Translations under genes and position numbers: made by a program
Notes under the pieces: generated by a model
What the model saw: only the letters and a program-made list of their open reading frames with translations
Database searches by the model: none
Told to the model about the DNA's origin: nothing
Assembly: GCA_003225315.1 (NCBI GenBank)
Contig: QHZD01000007.1
Location: 1 to 35,244, forward strand
Direction of reading: 5' to 3'
From: Acidobacteriota bacterium
GTDB taxonomy: Bacteria; Acidobacteriota; Terriglobia; Acidiferrales; UBA7541
DNA: 35,244 nt
Shown: positions 14,935 through 24,269 of the stretch, piece by piece
How positions within the stretch are numbered: the stretch's first letter is position 1
Layout of the letters: every line of letters starts with the position of its first letter

Positions 14935-16911
14935 ATGAGTGTGCAGTTTGGAAGATGGAATTGGGGAAACCAGCCGCCTGCACCGGACTATATCGAAAGA
15001 GTCAACGCAACTCTCGCTCCATATGGGCCCGACAGCAATGAGTCTTATTCGATGGGCGGTGTAAAGATCCTCTATCGCGCCTTCAACACCACCAAGGAAT
15101 CGCATTTCGAAAGGCAGCCGCATATCTCCGCATCCGGCGCCGTGATCACCTGGGATGGCCGTTTGGACAATCGCGCCGAGCTCATCAGCGAGCTGCGCGA
15201 GTTCTTGACCATCAGCTCCACGGACATTGAAATCGTTGCGGCGGCGTTCGAACGGTGGGGCGACAGGTGCTTCGGCAAGCTCATTGGGGACTGGGCGCTC
15301 TCGATCTGGAATCCGCGCGAGCGCTCTTTGTTGCTCGCCAAGGATCCCATTGGCACGAAACATCTCTACTACTCGATGGAGAAGGATCACCTTACGTGGA
15401 GCACTATTCTCGATCCGCTGGTCCTGTACGCGAGCAGAACCTTCGAAATCTGCGAAGAGTACATTGCCGGCTGGTTCGCCACGATGTTTCCCGCCGCGCA
15501 TCTGACACCGTACGTCGGCATCCAGGCCGTCCCACCATCCTCGTCGGTGCTGATCCGCAGTAGAAAAAAGCATGTCATAAACAGGTACTGGGATTTTGAT
15601 CCAGGCAAGAGAATACGCTATCGCACCGACGCCGAATACGAAGAGCACTTCCGCTCCGCCTTCTTCACGTCCGTCCAGCGCAGACTCCGCTCGGACCGCC
15701 CCGTACTCGCCGAACTTAGCGGCGGCATGGACTCTTCCTCCATCGTCTGCATGGCGGACCTCATCATCGCTGGCGCACACACCGATTGCCCGCGCCTGGA
15801 CACGGTCACTTGGTACGACGGGTCCAACCCAAACTGGGGTGAACTTCCCTACTTCACGAAAGTTGAAGAAAGGCGCGGCTGCGTCGGTCACCACATCGAT
15901 GGCCGTTCTTTAAGAAGGGATAGCTCACAAAAACGTTTCGGAGCCGAATTTGAAAGCGATCGCTTTACAGCGACTCCGATTGCAAATAATGGCCAATCCG
16001 AGTTTTTTAAGCAGAATGCCGCATACATCATGTCACGGGGATATCGTGTCACGCTCTCCGGAATCGGAGGAGAAGTCACAGGCGACGGCGTGCCTACAGC
16101 AACGCCAGAACTCCAGAATCTCCTGGCCAGAGCACGATTCTTCACACTCGCTCATCGGCTGAACGCCTGGGCCGCGAAGATGGGAGAATCTCGGCTCTCT
16201 TTGCTTTGGGAAGCTGTACAAGGATTCTTCTCGTCTCGCGTAAACGTGCTCAAAGAGATGCACCCGCCTCACTGGCTTCATCCCAGCTTCGTTCGTCGGA
16301 ATCGTAATGCCTTTCGGGGCTATCCACTCAGAGTGAAACTGTGCGGTCCTTTGCCAAGCTTCCAAGACCATACTGATAAGTTGGGGGCCAATCGGAGGTT
16401 CGTGGCGCATTGCCACCTCAGTTCAGAATTGCTCCGCGAAGTGCGCTATCCCTACTATGACCGAGATTTTCTGGAATTCGTGTACGCCATTCCTCGGGAA
16501 CAGATCGTCGGCGTGGGACAGCGCCGTTTTCTGATGAGACGTGCCCTTGTCGGCATTGTCCCGGGCGAGATCCTGAGCCGAAGAAAGAAAGAGACTGTTC
16601 CGCAAAAGACGGCGAAAAGCATCTCGGTAGAATGGCCCAGCGTGACTGAGATCGGGCAACTCATGATCAGCAGTTTCGTGGGGGTGATCGATCTAGATCG
16701 ATTTGAAGAAGCATTGCAGAAGGCTCGGCGTGACGAGGAAGCTCCCATCGAGAGCCTGAAGCGTACATTGAAGCTTGAGGCCTGGCTACGTCACCTCATG
16801 ATTCAAGGAGTCCTGACAAACGCAATGGCGGCAAGAAGACACAGCTATTCCTCTGCTCTTAGAGCGAAGGAAGTCTCAGCCCCCGCTCAGTCCAAAAGTT
16901 CAGCTAGCTAG
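14935..16911 (+). CDS. Asparagine-synthetase-like lasso macrolactam synthetase C2
   Basis: 658 residues from the ATG at 14935, with a ribosome site (TAGGAGAGC) just upstream. Like C1 it begins MSVQFGRWN and lacks the glutaminase nucleophile Cys. The pyrophosphatase P-loop is canonical (S262-G-G-M-D-S-S). The second motif is changed: LSGIGGEV (E380, V381) where C1 has LSGIGGDE. The N-terminal halves of C1 and C2 are very similar and the middle (about residues 310-370) diverges strongly, consistent with tandem duplication followed by specialisation. Possible roles are a heteromeric cyclase, a second ring-closing step or a partly inactive copy. The precursor gene begins 43 bases after the stop. 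Confidence 0.9.
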   Translation: MSVQFGRWNWGNQPPAPDYIERVNATLAPYGPDSNESYSMGGVKILYRAFNTTKESHFERQPHISASGAVITWDGRLDNRAELISELREFLTISSTDIEIVAAAFERWGDRCFGKLIGDWALSIWNPRERSLLLAKDPIGTKHLYYSMEKDHLTWSTILDPLVLYASRTFEICEEYIAGWFATMFPAAHLTPYVGIQAVPPSSSVLIRSRKKHVINRYWDFDPGKRIRYRTDAEYEEHFRSAFFTSVQRRLRSDRPVLAELSGGMDSSSIVCMADLIIAGAHTDCPRLDTVTWYDGSNPNWGELPYFTKVEERRGCVGHHIDGRSLRRDSSQKRFGAEFESDRFTATPIANNGQSEFFKQNAAYIMSRGYRVTLSGIGGEVTGDGVPTATPELQNLLARARFFTLAHRLNAWAAKMGESRLSLLWEAVQGFFSSRVNVLKEMHPPHWLHPSFVRRNRNAFRGYPLRVKLCGPLPSFQDHTDKLGANRRFVAHCHLSSELLREVRYPYYDRDFLEFVYAIPREQIVGVGQRRFLMRRALVGIVPGEILSRRKKETVPQKTAKSISVEWPSVTEIGQLMISSFVGVIDLDRFEEALQKARRDEEAPIESLKRTLKLEAWLRHLMIQGVLTNAMAARRHSYSSALRAKEVSAPAQSKSSAS

Positions 16912-16954
16912 CAAGCTGCGTACGCAAATCCATCAAAGAAGGGAGGTGAACACC

Positions 16955-17104
16955 ATGAAATATGAAAATCCAGAACTGACTGCATTGACGCCCGCGATCA
17001 ATGCTATTCAGGGTACCGGACCAAATAAAGGAAGCACAACGCAACCACTGGATAGCCAATTCCAAAACGAATCTACCAATGGTTACGCAGACTGGGAAAG
17101 CTAA
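16955..17104 (+). CDS. Putative lasso-peptide precursor (lasso A), 49 aa
   Basis: A short gene with the strongest ribosome site in the cluster (GGGAGGTGA, 16941-16949). The leader begins MKYENPELTAL, matching the lasso leader motif Y-x-x-P-x-L read by RRE proteins. It continues TPAINAIQGTGPNK. The only start that leaves a small residue first and an acid at ring position 7-9 in the classic way is Gly26: GSTTQPLD closes as an 8-residue ring to Asp33. The tail is SQFQNESTNGYADWES, with bulky Phe36, Tyr44 and Trp47 as possible plugs and a C-terminal Ser. Unusual: Asn, not Thr, stands at leader position -2, and the gene is last, not first, in the operon. The cleavage site is a prediction. Confidence 0.8.
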   Translation: MKYENPELTALTPAINAIQGTGPNKGSTTQPLDSQFQNESTNGYADWES

Positions 17105-17112
17105 ACCAGGCT

Positions 17113-17148
17113 CTGTCGGAGCGTCCAAAACAGCGGGCGCTCCGACAG
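17113..17148. terminator. Strong hairpin, probable bidirectional terminator
   Basis: CTGTCGGAGCGTCC (17113-17126) pairs with GGGCGCTCCGACAG (17135-17148), 14 pairs including one wobble, around an 8-base loop. It begins eight bases after the precursor stop codon and ends 11 bases before the stop of the convergent S9 peptidase gene. It is followed by TCTATTAATAG and lacks a long T-run. Its position between convergent operons strongly supports termination for both. Confidence 0.7.
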
Positions 17149-17159
17149 TCTATTAATAG

Positions 17160-19487
17160 TTAGTTGGGCTGAAGATATTTTTCAAACCAAGCGAGCATAC
17201 GATTGATGTGGTCCACTTGATTTACAAAACCTCTCGGCGCGTGACTCTCGCCATCGTATTTGGCGTACTCGACCTCTTTCCCAAGCCTTCGAAGACTCAC
17301 AAAAATCTGATCGCCTAGAAATGACGGGACTACGGGGTCACCGGCCACGTGCACAATCAACAATGGCGTCTGGACTCTATCCAGATAAAAGAACGGGGAA
17401 TTCTCGATATATCTTTCTCGAACTTGCCAGGGAGTTCCACCCATGGCGTCTTGGCTGGATTCCAACGAGGTTCCGAACGCTGCTCCGTCTTTTTTCATCC
17501 CGCCGTATGTAGCAACTAGATCTCCCATGCCGTCCACGCTAACGGCAGCCTTGAACCGCTTGGTCTGGACGATCAGTGCCAGCGTGCTGTAGCCTCCGTT
17601 GCTGTGTCCCATCACTCCTAACCGCTCTGGATCCGCTATCCCCATCTCGATGACCTTATTCACTCCTGGCAGCACCGTCTTTGCCAAATCAGCCATCGGT
17701 GTTCCTTCGTGCGCTGGTGAATCTGGCAGGAGCACTGCATAGCCACGGGTGGCCAACAATTGTGGATGTACGGCTGCATTACTATTAAGCCCGAACAGAT
17801 CGAAACTCTCGGAGAGATGCGCCCCACCATAAACGCAAACGACGAGAGGGTAGCGCTTCCCTTCCTGATAGTCGGAGGGTAATAGCAAAGCTCCTCGCAA
17901 CCGCTCGCCATCGTCGCTGAGCCAGTCAATAAGCCGGGCGGCCCCCAACTTATAGTTGTCGAACTGAGGATTGAGATGTGTGAGCCGCCGAGGGTGTTTA
18001 AAAGTTGCATCATTCAGCCAGAGATCAGAATCACGCTTGGCATCTTCTGCCGCATACGCTAATTGTTTTCCATTTCGCGCCACCGCAATTGGGCGCTGCA
18101 TGGCCGTGCAAGTGTAACACTCACCGTTTTCTACAAGCTTGACACTTTCCCCGTTCTCCAAGTTGATCCTGTAGAACGCGTCCTGTTTCCCGACATCGTC
18201 ATGCGCTACAATTACGGTCGAGTTTCCACCGTCCGTCCATAACAAGTCATGGGATTGTGAAATGGACAAATTGATCTGATGATTTGGGATGCGAGCGATC
18301 TGCCATGCTTTGCCTTCGCTGACGGAAGCCCGCCATAATGCTCCATCATGGAGAAAATAAGTATAATGGCCACTCCTGTCCCACAGTGGAACTGATGAAT
18401 AACCACGACGTGATTGCTGCAAAGGCAAGAATTTTGATATATTTTGTGGAGGTCCTCCCTCTGCGTTGACGATGTAGCAGTCACGAATCTTCTCCTCGGG
18501 CCCATCCGGTTGATAGCTGATCAGCTGCATGTCCGGCGACCAACTGAAGTCCCCATCGCTGAGTCGGACGTCCGCCGCGACGACTCGTTCTTTCATCGTC
18601 GAAAGTGCTAGTACCACAAGGTCGTAAAGTAACTGCTGTGATCCCGGTTTCTCAAACCGTTTCTCAACTGCATACGCGACGCGTGAACTATCGGATGAAA
18701 TCTTATATGCTTGAATTCTCTGATTGTGAACCAATACTCGAGTCTGGCCCGTAACAACGTCAACCTTAACTAGGTCCCGCAAGAATCGATTCAGATCCCA
18801 AGGATCGGATTGCGGACCTTCCCTGCCGCGCGGCCCGGTGAAACTCGATTGGTACAGATGCAGAGTTGGACCTTGCTCTTTTTGTCCGGCAGGTTTCTCG
18901 GGTTCGGTGTCGGACTCTTTCCTTTTCTCAGACGCGCCAGCAGACAAGCGCTGCGGTTTTACAGTCACAAAGATACTGCGACTATCAGGCGTCCACTTCA
19001 TCGGCTGCCATGTGTCGACATCGATGTCTGGAACTTTGTTCAAGGCATCCTTCGTCGCATCCCAAATCCACATTAGCGCCCGCCCACCCCCCTCACGATC
19101 CGAGAGAAACGCAAGGAATCTTCCATCAGGAGACCATGTCGGGTGCCAGTTCTTGCCTTTTCCGCTCGTGAGGTTCCTTGCCTCGCCTGTTTCGATATTC
19201 AAGAGCCAAACGTTCTCACCCCTCACATACTCGGAAACCACTCTCCGAGGCTCCGGTTCTTTTTCATTCGGCTTGGCTTCTTCTTCACCTTCGACACCGT
19301 AAACCAACCATTTGCCATCAGGAGAAAACTCGATGGAAGACAATTGCGCAAAAGAGCGCTCCCGAAGAACGTCCTCTACGGGTAATGCGCTAGCCTGTTG
19401 CGCAAATGCGATTTCTGGCGTAATGCAACCAATGCATCCAGGAGCAAGGGTAAGGAACAAGACGAGCTTCTTTTTTCTCGGAAACAT
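17160..19487 (-). CDS. Secreted S9-family serine peptidase, putative lasso-peptide isopeptidase
   Basis: About 775 residues from the ATG at 19487, which gives a clean signal peptide (MFPRKKKLVLFLTLAPG ... AFAQ); upstream in-frame ATGs at 19508 and 19604 are less likely. Residues ~30-490 are beta-propeller-like, with repeats such as SSIEFSPDGKWLVYGV and HPTWSPDGRFLAFLSD. The C-terminal alpha/beta-hydrolase domain shows GHSNGGYS (Ser629), AGDPVVPS (Asp717) and GESHAPRG (His749). Prolyl-oligopeptidase-type enzymes of this layout beside lasso clusters (AtxE2 type) open the isopeptide bond. It is convergent with the cyclase-precursor operon and lies downstream of the receptor gene. A general dipeptidyl peptidase function is the main alternative. 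Confidence 0.85.
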   Translation of the reverse strand: MFPRKKKLVLFLTLAPGCIGCITPEIAFAQQASALPVEDVLRERSFAQLSSIEFSPDGKWLVYGVEGEEEAKPNEKEPEPRRVVSEYVRGENVWLLNIETGEARNLTSGKGKNWHPTWSPDGRFLAFLSDREGGGRALMWIWDATKDALNKVPDIDVDTWQPMKWTPDSRSIFVTVKPQRLSAGASEKRKESDTEPEKPAGQKEQGPTLHLYQSSFTGPRGREGPQSDPWDLNRFLRDLVKVDVVTGQTRVLVHNQRIQAYKISSDSSRVAYAVEKRFEKPGSQQLLYDLVVLALSTMKERVVAADVRLSDGDFSWSPDMQLISYQPDGPEEKIRDCYIVNAEGGPPQNISKFLPLQQSRRGYSSVPLWDRSGHYTYFLHDGALWRASVSEGKAWQIARIPNHQINLSISQSHDLLWTDGGNSTVIVAHDDVGKQDAFYRINLENGESVKLVENGECYTCTAMQRPIAVARNGKQLAYAAEDAKRDSDLWLNDATFKHPRRLTHLNPQFDNYKLGAARLIDWLSDDGERLRGALLLPSDYQEGKRYPLVVCVYGGAHLSESFDLFGLNSNAAVHPQLLATRGYAVLLPDSPAHEGTPMADLAKTVLPGVNKVIEMGIADPERLGVMGHSNGGYSTLALIVQTKRFKAAVSVDGMGDLVATYGGMKKDGAAFGTSLESSQDAMGGTPWQVRERYIENSPFFYLDRVQTPLLIVHVAGDPVVPSFLGDQIFVSLRRLGKEVEYAKYDGESHAPRGFVNQVDHINRMLAWFEKYLQPN

Positions 19488-19622
19488 CAGCTTCTCTTTT
19501 GGATTCATCGCAACGACGAAAGCTGATTCAATGCCCCAGAGTCTGGATATAGCCTTCCCTCTGTGGATAAAGCCGTGCCATTTCAGGGGAAGACACGATT
19601 TCATGTGCCCTTCCAGATTGAA

Positions 19623-22600
19623 TTAGAAAACTAATCTCAGAGCAAACTGCATGGAGCGTGGCCCGCCTTGTTGGTAAAGCGGGCTCAGGACTCCCAGCGT
19701 ACTTGCAAGCGTGCCTGTAGCCTGGCCGAATTGCCGGTTTGTGCAACCAGGTACGCCTGGAGTGCCACCACAGAACGCGCTAATGGTTCCGAAATTCGGA
19801 TGATTGAAAATATTAAATGCCTCGGCACGGAACTGGAGCTTCAGCCCTTCATGGATTGGAAAATCCCGCCGGAGCGCCAGATCCATCTGCCAAGCTCCAA
19901 AACCCCTCACAAAGTTGCGAGGCGCGTTTCCCAGACCAGAAGCCGGAGGAGCGAACGCATTGGGGTTAATCGCGCGGCCTCCCGGACATCCTTGTCCCGG
20001 AAGAAGGTCTCCCATCCCTTGGAGAACAGAGGTGCAATTGGAGCCATACAAATAGACGGACTGGCCCGAAACTAGATCCAGCCCGGAGTTGAACGATTGT
20101 CCCGTCGCAGAATCAAAGTTCTGATTTCCGTTTAGCGTAACCGGAAAACCAGTTCTCGCGGTTAGACGGTCGTCGAGACCCCAATTGTGAAACACGGCCC
20201 GTTGAAACCTGTTCTCTCCAAGATTCGGTAGGTCGTAAGAAAAAGCAGTCGAAAAATTATGCCGAACATCGAAATCGCAATTACCCCGTTGATATCCCAA
20301 CGTATAATTTTGTGACCCGTAGTCCATGCAGTGCGACCACGTATACGAAGCCAACGTCGTTAGCCCCCTGCTCAGTCTCCGACGGAACTGAATCTGCAGC
20401 GCGTCGTAATCCGACATCAGTCCACTATCGACAAAGAGAAACGTCTTTGCATTTGGGTTGCTGGGCGTTGAAATTTGAGCTTCTCTCAGCAATCTCCCTG
20501 CGTGCGCGCCTACATAGGAAACCGTAAGAACCTGTGAGCTGCCCAGCGCCTGCTCGATGCTGGCGTTCCACTGAAGCGTATACGGCAGCTGCAGATGCGC
20601 TGGGAATACAATAGGTTGAGCGCCGTACGAACCCGGCACAGGCGGGTTCACAATGACAGGAGAAGGCGCTGCAGGCGAAGGAAACGCTCCAGGCTGAACC
20701 TTTACTGCCTGGAAACCTGGCCCATCGAAGCCGAACGATCCCTGCTGTTGACCGGTATCGAAGAAGACACCGCCACCGCCCCGCACAACTATTTCGCGGC
20801 CCGGCGTGCCGCGGAGAATATATGCGGCACCAAGGCGCGGTGCAAAGTTGTACCAGGCAGTCTGCCATAATGGCGTGCCCTGCGGCGCCAGCGCCCACGT
20901 ATTGGGGCCGGACCCTTGAACCGTATAAGCGTTCGAACCTTGAGTTACACCGGGCGCCGGGTTTACATCCCACCTCAGTCCCAAGGAGAGGTTTAGCTTG
21001 TGTGACATTCTCCATTCATCCTGCGCAAACGCCGAGAAGTTTGTGTACAGCGGGTAGAAAGGAACAGTACTAACGGCTATTGTGAGGGCCCGGTTCGCTT
21101 GGACAGCAGCCACGCTAAAGTAGTCAAACAGGTGGGCTGAATTAGGTGGAGTCGCAATCGGAGTAAGCCGACGATAATCGATCCCAAACTTGAAGTGATG
21201 ACGTCCCCAAGAGAGGTCCACTGTGTCCACGAGATTCCATTGTCTTTGAACCGCTGATATCCGCTGCTGAAGCATAACAATGCGATACCCAGCATACTGA
21301 AGGATGACTTCTGGCTGGCTGTCAACGCTGGACCCTGTGAGCTGCGCCAGATCGACAGGTGTGCTGCCCCCGAATGAATCGATGACAGCACGAGCCGTCA
21401 CTTCGTTCGAACTGTAATTGAGGCGAAACTCGTTGCTGAGGCGGCTCGCGAAGACGCTACTGGCGCCCGCTGTATAGCTCCGCGGGGTATAGGCTGTAGT
21501 TTGGCTCATTGATGGATTTCCACCGGTGGGCTGTGTTTCCCGAATCGTCGACTTGGAAGGGACGTTGCTGAATCGGAAGAAGAGCCTCAGCTTATCGTTC
21601 ACGACTTGGTCAAGCCGGACGCTCGTCGAATCGATCGAACTCGGGTTCGACCAACTTCCGATAAATTGAGCAACCCCATGCGCCGTGTCGTCTATCCCAT
21701 TGAGGCTTTGCACAGGGAAAGCATTCAGCACCTGGTTCAGAGGTGCAACCGTGTTCGCGCGCAGAGCAGCATCCGGCACGAAGGTTACTGTTGCTGCCTG
21801 TGGCGCAACCAGACGCAGCCCCTCATACGAAACAAAGAAGAATGTCTTGTCTTTACCGTTGTACAGGCCAGGAATTCTTACCGGTCCGCCCAGTGTGCCG
21901 CCGAAATCGTTCTGGCGAAGGGCAGGTTCCGGCTTACCAAAGTAATCGTTGAACCAGTCCTGGGCATCAATCGCCCCATTACGCAAGTAGTCGTATGCCG
22001 TGCCATGCCATTGATTGGTGCCTGATTTTGTCTCGAACGCAAATTGGCCACCCGGATTGCGCCCATACTCAGCGGAATAGGTCGAACTCTGCACACGAAA
22101 CTCCTGGAGATCATCAATGGAAACGAGAGCCTGCGTGGTTCCCAAAGCCGTCGCCGTAGGCACTGAACCGCTAGGGCCTGCCCCGATCACCATATTCAAA
22201 CCCGCAGTTGCCCCTCCATTAGCGCTTACACCGTCCACGGTGTAATAGTTCGATTCCGGTCGCTGGCCATTCACACTGAACTCACCAGTCATTCCAAGGC
22301 CGGTCACTCCTGGGTTATTAGCTTGGGGCGTTTGCGTTACAACCCCCGGCGTGAGCAGGATTAAATCCTGGAAGCTGCGCCCATTCAGTGGCATGTTCTT
22401 CACATAAGTCTGATCAACTACAGTGCTCACTGCTGCCGACTCGGTGTTAATCAGGGGTACCCCGCCCTCCACAGTGACCGTGTCAGAAATCGGACCCACT
22501 GGAAGGGTGAAACCGATTGCTTTGGCATCTTGAACATTCAGCGTGATGTCGGGATGAACGATCGTCTTGAATCCTTGCTTGGACACCCGAATGTGATATG

Positions 22601-22823
22601 TGCCCGAAGGAACATTCGGCACGGAGTAGATCCCCTCGTCATTTGTTTCGGTCGTGTAGTGAACGTTCGTGGCATCGTTAATGACTTCGACGCTTGCATT
22701 TGGGATTGCTGAACCTGAAGTGTCGCGCACTTGGCCATTCACGACGGCCGTGGGCGTCTGCGCTAGAGAGGTAAGTGACGAACACAAAAAGAAGAAAACG
22801 AGCACACCAATGCGCTCTTTCAC
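19623..22823 (-). CDS. Oar-like TonB-dependent outer-membrane receptor
   Basis: About 1066 residues. I chose the GTG at 22823 because GAGAGG lies just upstream and it starts the signal peptide (VKERIGVLVFFFLCSSLTSLAQ-type); the open frame reaches 22868. After the signal comes a carboxypeptidase-regulatory-like domain (VNGQVRDTSGSAIPNASVEV), then the plug (NMPLNGRSFQDLILLTPGVV and YTVDGV). A long beta-barrel follows, ending in an aromatic residue (RSMQFALRLVF), the outer-membrane C-terminal signature. Oar-type receptors are characteristic of Acidobacteriota. Its place between sigma/anti-sigma genes and the S9 peptidase suggests it imports or senses the lasso peptide or a related peptide. The gene order matches the logic of proteobacterial lasso catabolic loci. 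Confidence 0.92.
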   Translation of the reverse strand: MKERIGVLVFFFLCSSLTSLAQTPTAVVNGQVRDTSGSAIPNASVEVINDATNVHYTTETNDEGIYSVPNVPSGTYHIRVSKQGFKTIVHPDITLNVQDAKAIGFTLPVGPISDTVTVEGGVPLINTESAAVSTVVDQTYVKNMPLNGRSFQDLILLTPGVVTQTPQANNPGVTGLGMTGEFSVNGQRPESNYYTVDGVSANGGATAGLNMVIGAGPSGSVPTATALGTTQALVSIDDLQEFRVQSSTYSAEYGRNPGGQFAFETKSGTNQWHGTAYDYLRNGAIDAQDWFNDYFGKPEPALRQNDFGGTLGGPVRIPGLYNGKDKTFFFVSYEGLRLVAPQAATVTFVPDAALRANTVAPLNQVLNAFPVQSLNGIDDTAHGVAQFIGSWSNPSSIDSTSVRLDQVVNDKLRLFFRFSNVPSKSTIRETQPTGGNPSMSQTTAYTPRSYTAGASSVFASRLSNEFRLNYSSNEVTARAVIDSFGGSTPVDLAQLTGSSVDSQPEVILQYAGYRIVMLQQRISAVQRQWNLVDTVDLSWGRHHFKFGIDYRRLTPIATPPNSAHLFDYFSVAAVQANRALTIAVSTVPFYPLYTNFSAFAQDEWRMSHKLNLSLGLRWDVNPAPGVTQGSNAYTVQGSGPNTWALAPQGTPLWQTAWYNFAPRLGAAYILRGTPGREIVVRGGGGVFFDTGQQQGSFGFDGPGFQAVKVQPGAFPSPAAPSPVIVNPPVPGSYGAQPIVFPAHLQLPYTLQWNASIEQALGSSQVLTVSYVGAHAGRLLREAQISTPSNPNAKTFLFVDSGLMSDYDALQIQFRRRLSRGLTTLASYTWSHCMDYGSQNYTLGYQRGNCDFDVRHNFSTAFSYDLPNLGENRFQRAVFHNWGLDDRLTARTGFPVTLNGNQNFDSATGQSFNSGLDLVSGQSVYLYGSNCTSVLQGMGDLLPGQGCPGGRAINPNAFAPPASGLGNAPRNFVRGFGAWQMDLALRRDFPIHEGLKLQFRAEAFNIFNHPNFGTISAFCGGTPGVPGCTNRQFGQATGTLASTLGVLSPLYQQGGPRSMQFALRLVF

Positions 22824-22976
22824 GCTTACCTCTCTTTCAAATTTTGTCTGGCGCGGGGATTCACCCAATATACGGAGCTACACGAAAAAAGGAACCAACG
22901 CGTAACTCCAATGTCCTGTGAAATAAATAGCTGCTTCGAGGGTTCGGCAGGAAAAAAATCAAAGAAACACTGCAAA

Positions 22977-24269
22977 CTAAGGGTGATTAGGCTCTTCACC
23001 CAGATAGGCGAACAGCACCTGTTTTCCCCGCGGTGCCGGACTTGTGCCGCTGGGCTCGACAGTCACAAATACCGCGTTGATCTTCTTGAGGGCCTCCGGG
23101 TTATCGAATCGCAACACCCAGCGTTTATTCGTGGTGTTATCCACGTACATCACACCCAAATTAAGAGCGGTATTGCGATCCGGGCCGCGCAGACCCCAAG
23201 CCTGAAAGGTGCTTGCGTTCCTTACCCCAGGTTCTTGGTCAAGGTCGTAGGCATAGAAAATCAAGGACTTACCCCTCGTGTAAAAAACCCTACCGTATGG
23301 TTTTTTTCTCTTCCCGTTCCCCCCAACATCGGATACCTCTGCGATGTATAGATCCCGCGCGCCCATTAGGTCGCGAATATCTCTGTCGGAAGCCAAGAAG
23401 CGCTGCTGTTCATCAATAGTTGAATCTTTGTCTTTTAGCAACTGCGACATGAAGTGAATTTGGTTCTCAAGACTTGTCACCCGGACCGCGTCACTTGCCT
23501 TTGCTTGCTCTAACGCATCGAGCTTCTTCTGTGTTGCCGCAAGGAGTCCTTGCTCATCTTCGACCTTGCGAACGAGTGTATTCCGCTCTGCAGAAGCCTC
23601 TTCCGTCTGCTCGCGCGCCTCGTGGTCTGCGGCCAGGAACGTAGCCTGTAGTGCTTCATTCTGTTTTCGCTGTTCCTTGAGTTGGGCTCTCAATCCAGCG
23701 ATGACAAGCTCTCGGTCTCTCAAGCTTGACTCCAGTTGGTCTCTTTCATGGCCAAGGCTTTCAAGGTGCGCTCGCCAAGGCGCGTTGTCACTCTTTGATT
23801 GCTCGACTACCTGAGATTGCTCTCGACCTCGTTTCAAGCCGATTCCATAAATGTACATTCCAAGAACGGCTGCGAGAATCAAAGAGGCAGCGGACGCCAA
23901 TTGGACGCGTAGATTTGATGGAAGGAAGAAGTTCGCTAGACGTGCCTCCGAAGTCCATCGAGGAGGGTTCGTCTTGTCCCTCACGTGCTCGGATGGACCT
24001 CTAGTCCCAGCCTGTGTTTCAATGGCGGCGTAAAGCCTTTTCTCGCCCTTTTGAATAGACCATGGCACAGAATCAAGTGTCAGGTCATCGCCAGCCTCGT
24101 CGGGTATGAGGGATAGCCCACTTCTCAGAATTGTTCGATACTCTCCTACGCTTTGTCGGCACTGGAGGCATTCGCTGAGGTGGTCCTCCAAAGATTTCGT
24201 CTCCTCAACCGACAATTCGCTGCTCAAATAGTCCAGGCAAAGGTCATCACTAAGGTGCAGTGGACTCAT
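22977..24269 (-). CDS. Zinc-finger anti-sigma factor with coiled coil and RskA-like domain
   Basis: 430 residues. The N-terminus has the anti-sigma zinc finger H-x3-C-x2-C (DHLSECLQCRQS), which sequesters ECF sigma factors. A single membrane helix follows near residue 135 (LASAASLILAAVLGMYIYGI). Then comes a long, charged coiled coil of about 150 residues (RAHLESLGHERDQLESSLRD and further heptads). The C-terminal ~100 residues look like the anti-sigma-K (RskA) domain: FYAYDLDQEPGVRNASTFQA WGL ... VTVEPSGTSPAPRGKQVLFA. It overlaps the sigma gene by ATGA (24266-24269). The coiled coil probably spans the periplasm towards the outer-membrane receptor, an inference from length. Confidence 0.88.
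   Translation of the reverse strand: MSPLHLSDDLCLDYLSSELSVEETKSLEDHLSECLQCRQSVGEYRTILRSGLSLIPDEAGDDLTLDSVPWSIQKGEKRLYAAIETQAGTRGPSEHVRDKTNPPRWTSEARLANFFLPSNLRVQLASAASLILAAVLGMYIYGIGLKRGREQSQVVEQSKSDNAPWRAHLESLGHERDQLESSLRDRELVIAGLRAQLKEQRKQNEALQATFLAADHEAREQTEEASAERNTLVRKVEDEQGLLAATQKKLDALEQAKASDAVRVTSLENQIHFMSQLLKDKDSTIDEQQRFLASDRDIRDLMGARDLYIAEVSDVGGNGKRKKPYGRVFYTRGKSLIFYAYDLDQEPGVRNASTFQAWGLRGPDRNTALNLGVMYVDNTTNKRWVLRFDNPEALKKINAVFVTVEPSGTSPAPRGKQVLFAYLGEEPNHP

Noticed and set aside
14371-15894. A 507-codon open frame on the minus strand across the two cyclase genes
   Set aside because: It is antisense to two clear paralogous asparagine-synthetase genes, has no ribosome site or domain, and is open because of the coding bias on the other strand.
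18810-19385. Several short plus-strand frames across the S9 peptidase gene
   Set aside because: They are antisense shadows of the peptidase propeller region with no start signals.
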